From Brachybacterium saurashtrense (GTDB lineage Bacteria > Actinomycetota > Actinomycetes > Actinomycetales > Dermabacteraceae): DNA of 64,000 nucleotides. Under the pieces are notes generated by a model. It worked only from the letters and a program-made list of their open reading frames with translations, did no database searches and was not told the DNA's origin. Positions 48,559-56,661 of this stretch are shown in pieces (within the stretch, counting starts at the first letter, position 1; each line of letters starts with the position of its first letter). The position numbers and the translations under genes were made by a program. The stretch lies in contig NZ_CP031356.1 of assembly GCF_003355475.1 (NCBI RefSeq), positions 1,860,001-1,924,000 on the forward strand, written 5' to 3'.

Positions 48559-48663
48559 GGCAACCCCTTCCCACTGCATCGTCGTCAGTGATCCGGAGCA
48601 CACGCTAGGCAGGGGCCCCGAGCCGGGCCAAGCGCGGTTATCGCGAGGCGAGAACGAGGGCGG

Positions 48664-49515
48664 TCAGTGCGCCTGCGCGCCCCAGCGGTAGGCGCGGCCG
48701 GCGCGGGAGGCGCAGGCGCGCACCCGGTCCTCGACGTGCCGCATCCGGCCCTCGTAGGCGGCCACCGGCGCGGAGACCGCCACCGTGCCCACCAGCATGC
48801 CGTCGTCGGCCTTGATGGTCGCGGCGAGGCAGCTGGTGCCGGGCACGAACTCCTGGTGCTCCCAGGCGATGCCGCGCTCGGCGATGTCCTCGAGCTGGGC
48901 GCGCAGCAGCTGCGGGTCCACCACGGTGCGGTCGGTGTGGGCGCGCAGCGGCCCGTCGGCGAGGTAGGCCTCCCGCTCCTCGGGGGCGAGGGAGGCCAGG
49001 CCCGCCTTCCCGAAGGCGGTCGCATGGGGGCTCTCGTGGAAGCCGAAGCCGAGCGGGGACAGCCTCGGTGCCTGCGGGGAGTCGGAGACGTGCACCACCA
49101 CGAAGTCGGTGCCGCGGTGGATCGCCAGATACGCGGCCATGCCGAGGTCGCGGTGCATGGCGTGGACCTCCTCCCGCACGGTGCGGGGGATGCCGAGATC
49201 CTCGTGGAGGCCCACGGCGAGGCGGTGCAGCTGGTACCCGAGCGCGAAGCGCTTCTCGGACCGCAGGTGCACCAGGTACTCGCTGCGGATCAGCTCCTGC
49301 GCGATCCGGTACACCGTGGGCAGCGGGATCGAGGTGACCTCGGCGATGCCGCGCGCGGTGCTGCTGCCGTGGGCGGCCACCGCCTCCAGCACGGCCAGCG
49401 CCCGCGCGATCTGCCCGCCCTGTTCGGGGGCGTCCCGGTGCTCGTGGGGTGCGCGAGGCCCGTGAGGCTCCCCGGAGGCGCGGGGCGCCGGGGGCTCTTC
49501 CGTCGAGGTCATCAT
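48664..49515 (-). CDS. IclR-family transcriptional regulator
   Basis: 283 residues. Winged helix about 40-100 (GQIARALAVLEAVAAHGSSTARGIAEVTSIPLPTVYRIAQELI), then the IclR ligand domain (LGYQLHRLAVGLHEDLGIPRTVREEV, HESPHATAFGKAGLA, LAATIKADDGMLVGTVAVSAP). ATG chosen after AAGGAGG. It diverges from the ABM/SDR genes across a 27-bp inverted repeat (49563-49589), the likely operator, and it precedes the subunit-3/GMC genes by 106 bp on the same strand, so it may control all of them. Confidence 0.92.
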   Translation of the reverse strand: MMTSTEEPPAPRASGEPHGPRAPHEHRDAPEQGGQIARALAVLEAVAAHGSSTARGIAEVTSIPLPTVYRIAQELIRSEYLVHLRSEKRFALGYQLHRLAVGLHEDLGIPRTVREEVHAMHRDLGMAAYLAIHRGTDFVVVHVSDSPQAPRLSPLGFGFHESPHATAFGKAGLASLAPEEREAYLADGPLRAHTDRTVVDPQLLRAQLEDIAERGIAWEHQEFVPGTSCLAATIKADDGMLVGTVAVSAPVAAYEGRMRHVEDRVRACASRAGRAYRWGAQAH

Positions 49516-49562
49516 CGCCCTCCTTCCGGCGCCCATTCTGCCCGAGCCGTGCGAGGTCGAAG

Positions 49563-49589
49563 CATGATTCTTGCCCTGCGAGAATCATG
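49563..49589. promoter_or_regulatory. IclR-type operator palindrome
   Basis: CATGATTCT (49563-49571) and AGAATCATG (49581-49589) are perfect inverted repeats separated by 9 nt; with one mismatch the arms extend to 12 bp. It is 48 bp upstream of the IclR ATG and 62 bp upstream of the ABM ATG, in the shared divergent region. Confidence 0.8.
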
Positions 49590-49650
49590 GTTCCGTCCCT
49601 GCCGCGCGCACGGCAGGGTGATGGCGTCGCCACCGAGAAAGGACCCGACG

Positions 49651-49971
49651 ATGATCCTCATCAACGTGAAGTTCCCTGTGAAGCCTGAGTTCGCCGACCG
49701 CTGGCCGGAGATCGCGAGCGAGTTCACCGAGACCACCCTCGCCGAGCCCGGGAACCTGTGGTTCGAGTGGTCCCGCAGCGTGAAGGACCCGAACACCTAC
49801 GTGCTCATCGAGGCCTTCACCGACGAGGGCGCGGGCCCGCACGTGAACTCCCCCCACTTCCAGAAGATGCAGGAGGAGTTCCCGCAGTACCTCGCCGCGC
49901 AGCCGCAGATCATCTCCCACCAGATCGACAGCGACGGCTGGGGCCCGATGGGCGAGATCACGGTGGACTGA
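49651..49971 (+). CDS. Antibiotic biosynthesis monooxygenase-domain (quinol monooxygenase-like) protein
   Basis: 106 residues: MILINVKFPVKPEFADRWPEIASEFTETTLAEPGNLWFEWS is the ferredoxin-like ABM fold (YgiN type), with FVLIEAFTDEGAGPHVNSPHFQKM as second half. Small dimers of this fold act as quinol monooxygenases or heme-degrading enzymes; the role here is unclear. GAAAGGA is before the ATG. A terminator with a T-run follows, so the SDR downstream probably has its own promoter. Confidence 0.85.
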   Translation: MILINVKFPVKPEFADRWPEIASEFTETTLAEPGNLWFEWSRSVKDPNTYVLIEAFTDEGAGPHVNSPHFQKMQEEFPQYLAAQPQIISHQIDSDGWGPMGEITVD

Positions 49972-50016
49972 AAGCCGACGGCGACGGTGCCTCATCGCGC
50001 CCGCCGCCGAGCAGCA

Positions 50017-50050
50017 GGGGGACGGAGCACAACGCTCCGTCCCCCTTTCT
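50017..50050 (+). terminator. Intrinsic terminator after the ABM gene
   Basis: GGGGGACGGAGC (50017-50028) and GCTCCGTCCCCC (50034-50045) form a perfect 12-bp stem with an ACAAC loop, followed by TTTCT, the only one in the window with a short T-tract. Confidence 0.85.
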
Positions 50051-50174
50051 CATGGGGCGAGAGAGCGCTTCTCGCTCGGTGAGAGGCCTCGTTGCCGCGC
50101 GCGTGGGGCGTTGGTGGGGTGGTCGCGGCGGCCCGATGAGCGTGCCGCCCGGTCCACTCGAGGAGGAGTTCACC

Positions 50175-51011
50175 ATGACCACCACCCCCACCGACGCATC
50201 CACCGTCGAGACCGCCCGCTCCCGCGCCCCGGAGGGGCCGCGGGTCGCGGCCGTCACCGGCGCCGCGCGCGGCATCGGCGCGGCGATCGCCCGGCGGCTC
50301 GGGGCCGACGGCCTCCACGTGATCGTCGCGGATCTGCCGTCGATGCAGGAGGGCGTCGCCGGCACCGTCGAGGCGATCACGGCCGCGGGCGGCACCGCGA
50401 CCGGGGCCGAGACCGACGTGACCGACGAGGCCTCGGTCGAGCAGCTCGTGGCCACCGCGGTGGAGGCGGGCGGGCACCTGGACGTGTTCGTCGCCAACGC
50501 CGGCATCGCCCAGGTCCAGGAGCTGCTGGACTACGACCCGGAGGACTTCCGGAAGATCCTGGACGTGAACGTCTCCGGGGTGTTCCACTCCTACCGGCAG
50601 GCCGCCCGGCAGATGATCGCCCAGGGGCACGGCGGGAAGATCATCGGCGCCGCCTCGATCGTCGCCTTCCGGCCCTTCGCCCTGCTGGGCCCCTACTCGG
50701 CCACGAAGTGGGCGGTGCGCGGCCTCACCCAGGCCGCGGCGATGGAGTGGGCGGAGCACGGCATCACCGTGAACGCCTACGGACCCGGCATCGTGGGCAC
50801 CGCGATGTGGGACCTCATCGACGAGAAGCTCGCCGCCAAGAACGGCCAGCAGCGCGGCGAGGCGCTGGCGGAGAACGCGCGCTCGATCCACCTGGGTCGG
50901 GTCTCGGTCCCGGAGGACGTCGCCGCGATGGTCTCCTATCTCGCGGGCGCGGACTCCGACTACGTCACGGGCCAGACGATGCTGGTGGACGGCGGGATCC
51001 AGTTCAGCTGA
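50175..51011 (+). CDS. Short-chain dehydrogenase (acetoin/diacetyl reductase-like)
   Basis: 278 residues. Classical SDR: cofactor loop TGAARGIGAAIA (28-39), NAGI, catalytic Ser in GAASIVAF, and YSATK (Tyr and Lys). The C-terminal MLVDGGIQF matches acetoin/butanediol or 3-oxoacyl reductase-like enzymes. An N-terminal Thr-rich extension of about 20 residues is present. AGGAGGAG precedes the ATG. A GCGAGA/TCTCGC inverted repeat (50057-50075) lies upstream. The last 8 bp overlap the end of the convergent membrane-protein gene. Confidence 0.88.
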   Translation: MTTTPTDASTVETARSRAPEGPRVAAVTGAARGIGAAIARRLGADGLHVIVADLPSMQEGVAGTVEAITAAGGTATGAETDVTDEASVEQLVATAVEAGGHLDVFVANAGIAQVQELLDYDPEDFRKILDVNVSGVFHSYRQAARQMIAQGHGGKIIGAASIVAFRPFALLGPYSATKWAVRGLTQAAAMEWAEHGITVNAYGPGIVGTAMWDLIDEKLAAKNGQQRGEALAENARSIHLGRVSVPEDVAAMVSYLAGADSDYVTGQTMLVDGGIQFS

Positions 51012-52176
51012 CGGCCCCGTTCAGGGCGCCCGCACCGCGGCGGTCCCGGCGCGAGCCGGGGCCGCCGCGCGGCAGGGAGGCCGGGGCGGGCGTGCGCGGC
51101 GGGCCGAGGAGCGCGCTGGTCACGGCGGTGACCACGAAGAGGAGCAGCGCGAGCACGCCGAGCACACCGCCGAGCTGCCAGGCGGGCCGCCACTGCAGGG
51201 CGTCGCCGAGTCCCAGCCGCACCACGAGACTGAGCTGCAGCAGGACGAGCGGCAGCCACAGCGCGGGCCGGTACGGCAGCGGGATCCGCAGCACGGCGGG
51301 CAGGATCGTGGTGGAGTGCGCCATGATCATCGAGAGCGTGTAGCCGAGCAGGATCGCGTGCGCGACGGCGTCGTAGGCGCCGCCCACGGGCCGCCCGCCG
51401 AGCATGAGCACGCCGGCGGCGACGGCCAGCCACACGTAGCCGGCCAGGACCGCGGCGGCCATGAAGCGGGGCCCGCCCGGCATGCGCACCGTGCGCCGGG
51501 CGACGTCGTGCTGGACGAGCCAGATCGCGAGGGCGGCGAGCGCGACGCCGAGCAGCACCGCCCCGGCCTCGGCGTGCCACAGCCCGATCAGGAGCGCGGC
51601 GACGATGCTCGCGGCGTGCGCGAGGAGGCGCGGCCCGGCGGAGGGGCCGAGCGTGATGCGGGCGAGCTCGACCCGTTCGGCCGCGATGGTGAGGACCACG
51701 AAACCGATCAGCCAGGGCAGCACGTCGTCGAACAGCGCCCCTCCGGCCCAGCGGAGCGCGCCGCCGCAGGCGAGGCCCGCGGCGAGCAGCTGGACGAGCA
51801 CGGCGTCGTCGTGCTGGCGCCGCCACAGCGGGATGTACACCAGGGTGAACGCGGCGGTCCCGACGACCAGCAGGACCTGCCCGACCGCGAGCGGCAGCGG
51901 GTCCGCGAGAAGGCTGATCCCCGCCAGGCCCAGCAGGCCCGGGGCGAGGAACCCGTACCAGCGGTCCAGGGCGGTGGCGCGCTCGAGGGCGATGAGCGTG
52001 CCCACGAACCCGAGCACGAGCAGCATCCCGTGCACGAGGGGCAGGCGGTCGGTGGTGACGGGGGCGGGCAGGCCCAACAGGAGCAGCGCCGCGTCGAGTC
52101 CGGCGAGCAGGGCGAGGCCGGCCGGGAGCATCCAGCCGAGTCGCCAGGAGGGGCGCCGACGGGGCGGCGCGCTCAC
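51004..52176 (-). CDS. 12-TM heme-copper/NnrS-like membrane protein
   Basis: 390 residues, about twelve membrane helices. Buried His appear in the second and later helices: LPLVHGMLLVLGFVGTLIALERA and DAVAHAILLGYTLSMIMAHSTTILPAVLRIP, a pattern seen in cytochrome-oxidase-subunit-I-like and NnrS proteins that bind heme or metal. Function unknown. GTG at 52176 overlaps the stop of the HTH regulator (GTGA) and has GGGAGG upstream, so the two are translationally coupled. An NO, oxygen or heme role is inference from the His pattern and neighbours. Confidence 0.85.
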   Translation of the reverse strand: MSAPPRRRPSWRLGWMLPAGLALLAGLDAALLLLGLPAPVTTDRLPLVHGMLLVLGFVGTLIALERATALDRWYGFLAPGLLGLAGISLLADPLPLAVGQVLLVVGTAAFTLVYIPLWRRQHDDAVLVQLLAAGLACGGALRWAGGALFDDVLPWLIGFVVLTIAAERVELARITLGPSAGPRLLAHAASIVAALLIGLWHAEAGAVLLGVALAALAIWLVQHDVARRTVRMPGGPRFMAAAVLAGYVWLAVAAGVLMLGGRPVGGAYDAVAHAILLGYTLSMIMAHSTTILPAVLRIPLPYRPALWLPLVLLQLSLVVRLGLGDALQWRPAWQLGGVLGVLALLLFVVTAVTSALLGPPRTPAPASLPRGGPGSRRDRRGAGALNGAVS

Positions 52177-53009
52177 CCCGCCTCCCGGAGGCGGAGCCTG
52201 CACACCCCGGGGGCGGCGAAGGGCACCAGCTCCGACCAGGCCGCCGGTCGCACTGCCCCATCGGGTGCCGCCCGGTCGGGGGCCGGCACCTCGGGCACGG
52301 CGCTCTCCCCCGTGAGGAGGGCATCGACGAGTCCGCGGTGCACGGCGCAGACCACCTCGGGGTGCTGATCGGCGGCCTCCAGCAGCGGGCAGCGGTGCAG
52401 GGAGATGTCCTCCCCGTCATCGGCCGGGGCGAAGCCCTGGGCCGCCATCACGTGCAGCACGCGCTCGCGGGGCGTCGGCACGGTCGAGCCGGTGGGCAGA
52501 TCGTCGAGGACCTGGCGGCCCCAGGACAGCCCGGCCTCGTGCGCGGTCGCGGCCGGGTCGGGGCTGGTGCGCGCGATCGTCTCGGCGAGCACTCCGGCGA
52601 GCGCGGCGTAGGGCGACGCGGCGCCGTGGAGGGTGGGGCGCCACAGCCAGGCGGGGCGGCCGCGGCCCTCGGCCGGGGCGAGCGCGCGGGTGGCATGCCC
52701 GTCGGCGAGGAGCTGGTCGAGGTGGCCGCGCACGGTGTTCTCGTGCAGGCCGGTCGCGCGGCTGAGCGCGCCCACGGAGACGGGCGCGGCCTGCGCTTCG
52801 AGGGTGCGCAGCACCTGCTCCCTGGCGGCGGTGTGACGGCGCCCCTCGGCGCTGCGCCGAGGGATGGGCGGCGAGGTCGCCGCCGCGGGCGCGGAGGCGT
52901 GGCGGCGCGCAGGCGCGTCGGCGGCCATCGCGTCGGCAGGAGCCGGGCCGGCGGCCGACGGATCCTCGGGCACGATCGCGGGACCTCTCTCCTGATTTTC
53001 CACGGACAT
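52173..53009 (-). CDS. HTH regulator with Cys-rich (SufR/ArsR-like) sensor domain
   Basis: 278 residues. Ala/Pro-rich tail (1-55), winged helix at about 57-118 (AREQVLRTLEAQAAPVSVGALSRATGLHENTVRGHLDQLL), then a sensor region with HRCPLLEAADQHPEVVCAVHRGL (about 205-228) and a final GVCRLRL. Similar CPF...HPELVC...C patterns occur in DeoR/MarR-like Fe-S regulators, so a Fe-S or metal cluster held by these three Cys is probable but unproven. The ATG lies 6 nt after TATATT, so the mRNA looks leaderless. Coupled to the downstream 12-TM gene. Confidence 0.85.
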   Translation of the reverse strand: MSVENQERGPAIVPEDPSAAGPAPADAMAADAPARRHASAPAAATSPPIPRRSAEGRRHTAAREQVLRTLEAQAAPVSVGALSRATGLHENTVRGHLDQLLADGHATRALAPAEGRGRPAWLWRPTLHGAASPYAALAGVLAETIARTSPDPAATAHEAGLSWGRQVLDDLPTGSTVPTPRERVLHVMAAQGFAPADDGEDISLHRCPLLEAADQHPEVVCAVHRGLVDALLTGESAVPEVPAPDRAAPDGAVRPAAWSELVPFAAPGVCRLRLREAG

Positions 53010-53077
53010 GACCGTAATATATCCGTGAGACCTGCGCAGGACCGGATGTCCTGCCCACCCCGAGGACAGGAGCCGAC
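53010..53077. promoter_or_regulatory. Divergent promoter region of the HTH/DUF2249 module
   Basis: 68 bp between two start codons. Contains TATATT (-10 of the HTH gene, 53021-53016), the palindrome CCTGCGCAGG (53031-53040) and an inverted repeat GCAGGAC-N5-GTCCTGC (53036-53054). A GGAC motif recurs at 53062. The inverted repeat could bind the HTH protein and control both genes; the DUF2249 gene's own -10 is not obvious. Confidence 0.65.
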
Positions 53078-53395
53078 ATGGCCGACATCACCATCCAGCG
53101 CTCGCGCGAGGAGGCGGTGGACCAGAAGCCGAACCAGCCGGGCTGCGCCTGCGGCGAGCACGACGAGGGCCTGCCCGAGCTGGACGTGCAGACGATCCCG
53201 CACGCGATCCGCCACGCCTCGATCTTCGGTGCGATCGAGTCGCTGGTGCCCGGCGGCGGGCTGATCCTCTCCGCGACCCACAACCCGGTCCCGCTGCTCC
53301 TGCAGCTCCAGGCCAAGCACGGCGAGCTCTACGCCGCCGAGTACCTCGACCAGGGCCCCGAGCGCTGGCGGATCGAGATCCGCCGCACCGCCTGA
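53078..53395 (+). CDS. DUF2249-domain protein
   Basis: 105 residues. Contains CACGEHDEG (about 23-31) and the DUF2249 core LPELDVQTIPHAIRHASIFGAIESLVPGGGLILSATHNPVPLLLQLQ. Members of this family are often found near nitrate/NO and oxygen-response genes, and function is not established. The ATG has ACAGGAG upstream. It shares its control region with the HTH gene. Confidence 0.88.
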   Translation: MADITIQRSREEAVDQKPNQPGCACGEHDEGLPELDVQTIPHAIRHASIFGAIESLVPGGGLILSATHNPVPLLLQLQAKHGELYAAEYLDQGPERWRIEIRRTA

Positions 53396-53422
53396 GGCGA
53401 CGCGCCGCCGCGGCGGGCCTCA
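53393..53422. terminator. Hairpin framed by two convergent stop codons
   Basis: TGAGGC (53393-53398) pairs with GCCTCA (53417-53422), and GCCGCC/GGCGGG pairing lies inside. The outer ends are the stop codons of the DUF2249 and DUF899 genes. Confidence 0.5.
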
Positions 53423-54190
53423 ATGCCCTCCGCGGCGCCCCAGCGTGGTCACCGGGGCGGCGCCGGGGCGCGCCCACTGCGGCAGCGGGCGACTGGTCTC
53501 GCCCCAGGTGGGGGTGCCCTGGGCGTCGGTGCGCCAGGTCCAGCAGGCGTGGCGCCCGGCGGGCCACCCGTCGGGCACGTCCTCCCACTCCTCGCCGCGA
53601 CCGTACGGGGTCATGTCCAGCAGGCCCATCGAGAAGTTCACCCGTTCGTTGCCGCGGCCGGTGGTGCGGTAGGTGAGGAACACCCGCTCCCCGTCGCGCA
53701 GGAAGCTCGCCAGGTGCCCCATGTCGCCGCCGATCGGCGGCGGGGCGTCGCGCACCGAGTACCAGGGCACCCGCTTGTAGCCCATGAAGGCGGTGAAGGG
53801 GTGCACCTCCTCCCAGCGCCCGGTGGTGAGGATCGCGAGGGAGACGCCGTGGGCGTGGAGATAGGTGGCGTCGTGCAGGTGCCAGGCGGTGGTGGTGCGG
53901 CCCTCGCACTGGCCCTGGTGCGGTGCACCGTCGTGCCACATGTGCTGGTAGACCACGAGCCGGTCCCGGCCCTCGAAGAGGCCGCGGAACGGCACGGGCC
54001 CCACGGGACCCACCACGGCGGCATCGCCGTCGACCTCGACCATGGGCAGGCGGCGCCGGGCGGCGGCGATCGCATCGCCCTCCCGGGTGTGCGCCTTCTC
54101 GCGCGCCAGCAGCTCCTCGCGGGCGCGCTGCCAGGCGTCCATGTCGACCACGGGCGGGCGGCCGGGGCGGTCCGGTGCGGCGGAGCTCAT
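53420..54190 (-). CDS. DUF899 (thioredoxin-like) family protein
   Basis: 256 residues. Family blocks: AWQRAREELLAREKAHTREGD, YQHMWHDGAPHQGQCEGRTTTAWHLHDA, FPAFMGYKRVPWYSV-like TAFMGYKRVPWYSVRD, and MTPYGRGEEWEDVPDGWP. DUF899 proteins have a thioredoxin fold; the redox CxxC is replaced here (PHQGQCEG), so it may not be a dithiol enzyme. ATG overlaps the upstream gene's stop (ATGA). Confidence 0.85.
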   Translation of the reverse strand: MSSAAPDRPGRPPVVDMDAWQRAREELLAREKAHTREGDAIAAARRRLPMVEVDGDAAVVGPVGPVPFRGLFEGRDRLVVYQHMWHDGAPHQGQCEGRTTTAWHLHDATYLHAHGVSLAILTTGRWEEVHPFTAFMGYKRVPWYSVRDAPPPIGGDMGHLASFLRDGERVFLTYRTTGRGNERVNFSMGLLDMTPYGRGEEWEDVPDGWPAGRHACWTWRTDAQGTPTWGETSRPLPQWARPGAAPVTTLGRRGGH

Positions 54191-54903
54191 CGCGTCTCCT
54201 CTCCGTCGTGCGCGTCGCCCTCGTCGGGTGGGGCGCCCTCGTCGTGCGCGGCTCCGCCGTCGCGCCGCCATTCAGTACCCGGCGGCTGCTCGAGGTGGGT
54301 GGGGGCGTACTCGAGCAGCTGGAGCCCGCCGTCGAAGGTGCGCGATTCCACCAGCTCCAGCGCGAAGTCCTCGAACTGCTCCCAGATCCGCTCCAGGCCG
54401 GTGCGGCCGGTGATCACGGGGAACAGCACCACGCGGAAACGGTCCACCAGCCCGGCGCGCATCAGGGAGTGACTGAGCCGGATGCTGCCGGTGGTGGTCA
54501 ACGGCGCGGTCGCGGTGCGCTTCAGCTCTCGCACGGCCTCGATCGCATCGGTCGCCACGAGGGTGGTGTTGGCCCAGGCCAGCGGCTGGGTGAGGGTGGA
54601 GGAGAAGACGATCTTGGGGAGCTGCGCCATATGGGCGAAGCTCTCCTTCTCCTCCGTAGAGATGTCGATCCGCTCGGTCTGCAGGGCCATCTCGGACATC
54701 AGCCGGTAGGTGGTCGCACCCATCAGGGTCACGCCCTCGGGCTGCGCGCCGAGCCAGGCCAGGTAGTCGGTGCTCTGGAGTCCCCACCAGCCGGGCCAGC
54801 CGTCCCCGGCGGCGCATCCGTCCAGGGACAGGATGAAGTCCACCACCAGCTCCCCGGCCGCGGGGCGTCGGCTGAGGGGTCCCGGTGCGTGCGTGTCGCT
54901 CAT
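54187..54903 (-). CDS. RibD C-terminal/dihydrofolate reductase-family protein
   Basis: 238 residues. VVDFILSLDGCAAGDGWPGWW (20-40) and LMGATTYRLMSEM, LPKIVFSSTL and LTTTGSIRLSHSLMRAGLVD match the RibD_C/DHFR-like reductase fold, which binds NADPH. Substrate unknown; many are annotated as deaminase/reductase. ATG at 54903 has GAGGAG upstream. Coupled to the DUF899 gene by ATGA. Confidence 0.88.
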   Translation of the reverse strand: MSDTHAPGPLSRRPAAGELVVDFILSLDGCAAGDGWPGWWGLQSTDYLAWLGAQPEGVTLMGATTYRLMSEMALQTERIDISTEEKESFAHMAQLPKIVFSSTLTQPLAWANTTLVATDAIEAVRELKRTATAPLTTTGSIRLSHSLMRAGLVDRFRVVLFPVITGRTGLERIWEQFEDFALELVESRTFDGGLQLLEYAPTHLEQPPGTEWRRDGGAAHDEGAPPDEGDAHDGEETR

Positions 54904-55043
54904 GGCGATCGCTCCTCGGAGACGGCCCCGCCGCGGTGCGGGGCGAGTGCTCCCAGCCAAGCACTCTGCGCCGGCGGCGTCCAGGGGCGGGCCGCGCGAG
55001 TGACGACTCGGGGCGCTGAGGCATTCCTCCCACCGAGGAGACC

Positions 55044-55073
55044 TTGCACTTACTGCAACTTTCCGCCTACTGT
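55044..55073 (+). promoter_or_regulatory. DHA2 exporter promoter with palindromic operator
   Basis: TTGCAC (55044-55049), an 18-bp spacer and TACTGT (55068-55073) form a promoter. TTGCA-N5-TGCAA (55044-55058) overlaps the -35 and resembles a TetR/MarR-type operator. No regulator gene is adjacent. Confidence 0.65.
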
Positions 55074-55130
55074 CGATGCGGGCGATGATGCCGAGAACGC
55101 GGCGGGACGACGAGGAGGAGCAGGAGCCAG

Positions 55131-56597
55131 GTGGCGATCGAGACGGGTGAGATGCCGGCAGTGGGACGCAGCGACGATGCAGGACCGAGCGGGCAGGCGT
55201 CGCCCCCGCCGGCGGTGAACCCGAACCTCGTGATGGCGGTGCTGCTCGCCGGCGCGTTCGTGATCATCCTCAACCAGACCCTGCTGAACACGGCGCTGCC
55301 CGCCTTCATGGCGGACTTCGGCATCACCGCGAACTCCGCACAGTGGGTCACCACGCTGTTCATGCTGGTCAACGGGATCATGATCCCGGCCACCGCGTTC
55401 CTCATCCAGAAGTTCTCCACCCGCACGATGTTCTTCGCGGCGATGGGCATCTTCGCGCTGGGCACCGTGATCTGCGCGGTGGCGCCGGTGTACCCGGTGC
55501 TGCTGCTGGGCCGCGTGGTGCAGGCCGCCAGCGGCGGCATGATCATGCCGCTGATGCAGACGATCCTGTTCGCGATCTTCCCGATCGACCGTCGTGGCAC
55601 CGCGATGGGCACCTTCGGCCTGGTGATCTCCTTCGCCCCGGCGATCGGCCCCACGCTCTCGGGGTTCATCGTGGACCACTGGTCCTGGCGGGTGCTGTTC
55701 GTGATGATGCTGCCGATCGCCCTGGGCGCGCTGGTGTTCGCGCACTTCACGCTGAAGAACGTCACCGAACGCACGGATCCGCGGCTGGACGTGCTCTCGC
55801 TGATCCTGTCCACCCTCGCCTTCGGCGGGCTGCTGTTCGGCTTCAGCAACGCGGGCAACGTGGGCTGGGCGGATCCGCAGGTGTACGTGCCCCTGGTCGT
55901 GGGCGTGCTGGCGCTGGTCTGGTTCGTGCGCCGACAGCTGCGACTGGAGGAGCCGCTGCTGGAGCTGCGCGTGCTCACCAACCCCATGTTCACGCTGGGC
56001 ACGGTGCTGGGCATGCTGGTGTTCATGGCGATGATCGGCGGGATGCTGATGATCCCGCTGTACATGCAGAACATGAGCGACTTCACCGCGATGGAGTCCG
56101 GCCTGGTGCTGCTGCCCGGCGCGGTGATCATGGGCGTGATGTCCCCGGTGACCGGGCGGATCTTCGACCGCTTCGGCGCCTCGGCGCTGGCGATCATCGG
56201 CTTCACGCTGCTGACGGTGACCAGCGTGCTGCTGGGCCTGCTCACCCCGGAGACGTCCTTCGCCTACATCGCAATCGTCAACGCGGTGCGGATGCTGGGA
56301 ACGGCGATGGTGATCATGCCGGTCACCACGGCGGCGCTGAACCAGCTCTCGCCGCGGATGGTGCCCCACGGCGCCGCGGTGAACAACACCATGCGGCAGG
56401 TGGCGGCGTCGCTCGGCACCGGGGTGCTGGTGACGGTGATGACCGCGGCCGCCCGGGATCCGGAGGTGTACGGCATGGCCGGGCCGATCCACGGCGTGAA
56501 CGTGGCGTTCTGGGTGGCCGGCGGCATCGCGGCGCTGGGCCTGATCGGCGCCTGCTTCCTGCGCGGCTCCCGGCCGCGGGCGGTGGCCGCGGACTGA
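55131..56597 (+). CDS. DHA2-family multidrug MFS exporter
   Basis: 488 residues with 14 membrane helices (DHA2, EmrB/QacA/LmrB type). Motif D-like LNQTLLNTALPAFMADFGI (helix 1), motif A-like region after helix 2, motif C GLVISFAPAIGPTLSGFI in helix 5. Probably expels drugs with H+ antiport. GTG at 55131 has AGGAG upstream. Its promoter holds an inverted repeat. The gene ends in a strong hairpin facing the convergent oxidoreductase. Confidence 0.92.
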   Translation: MAIETGEMPAVGRSDDAGPSGQASPPPAVNPNLVMAVLLAGAFVIILNQTLLNTALPAFMADFGITANSAQWVTTLFMLVNGIMIPATAFLIQKFSTRTMFFAAMGIFALGTVICAVAPVYPVLLLGRVVQAASGGMIMPLMQTILFAIFPIDRRGTAMGTFGLVISFAPAIGPTLSGFIVDHWSWRVLFVMMLPIALGALVFAHFTLKNVTERTDPRLDVLSLILSTLAFGGLLFGFSNAGNVGWADPQVYVPLVVGVLALVWFVRRQLRLEEPLLELRVLTNPMFTLGTVLGMLVFMAMIGGMLMIPLYMQNMSDFTAMESGLVLLPGAVIMGVMSPVTGRIFDRFGASALAIIGFTLLTVTSVLLGLLTPETSFAYIAIVNAVRMLGTAMVIMPVTTAALNQLSPRMVPHGAAVNNTMRQVAASLGTGVLVTVMTAAARDPEVYGMAGPIHGVNVAFWVAGGIAALGLIGACFLRGSRPRAVAAD

Positions 56598-56611
56598 CGC
56601 CCGCACAGACC

Positions 56612-56643
56612 GACGGCCCTGCACCGTGCGGTGCAGGGCCGTC
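56612..56643. terminator. Bidirectional terminator hairpin
   Basis: GACGGCCCTGCACC (56612-56625) and GGTGCAGGGCCGTC (56630-56643) form a perfect 14-bp stem with a GTGC loop between the convergent exporter and oxidoreductase genes. Confidence 0.82.
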
Positions 56644-56661
56644 CTCGTCGTCGCAGCGCCC

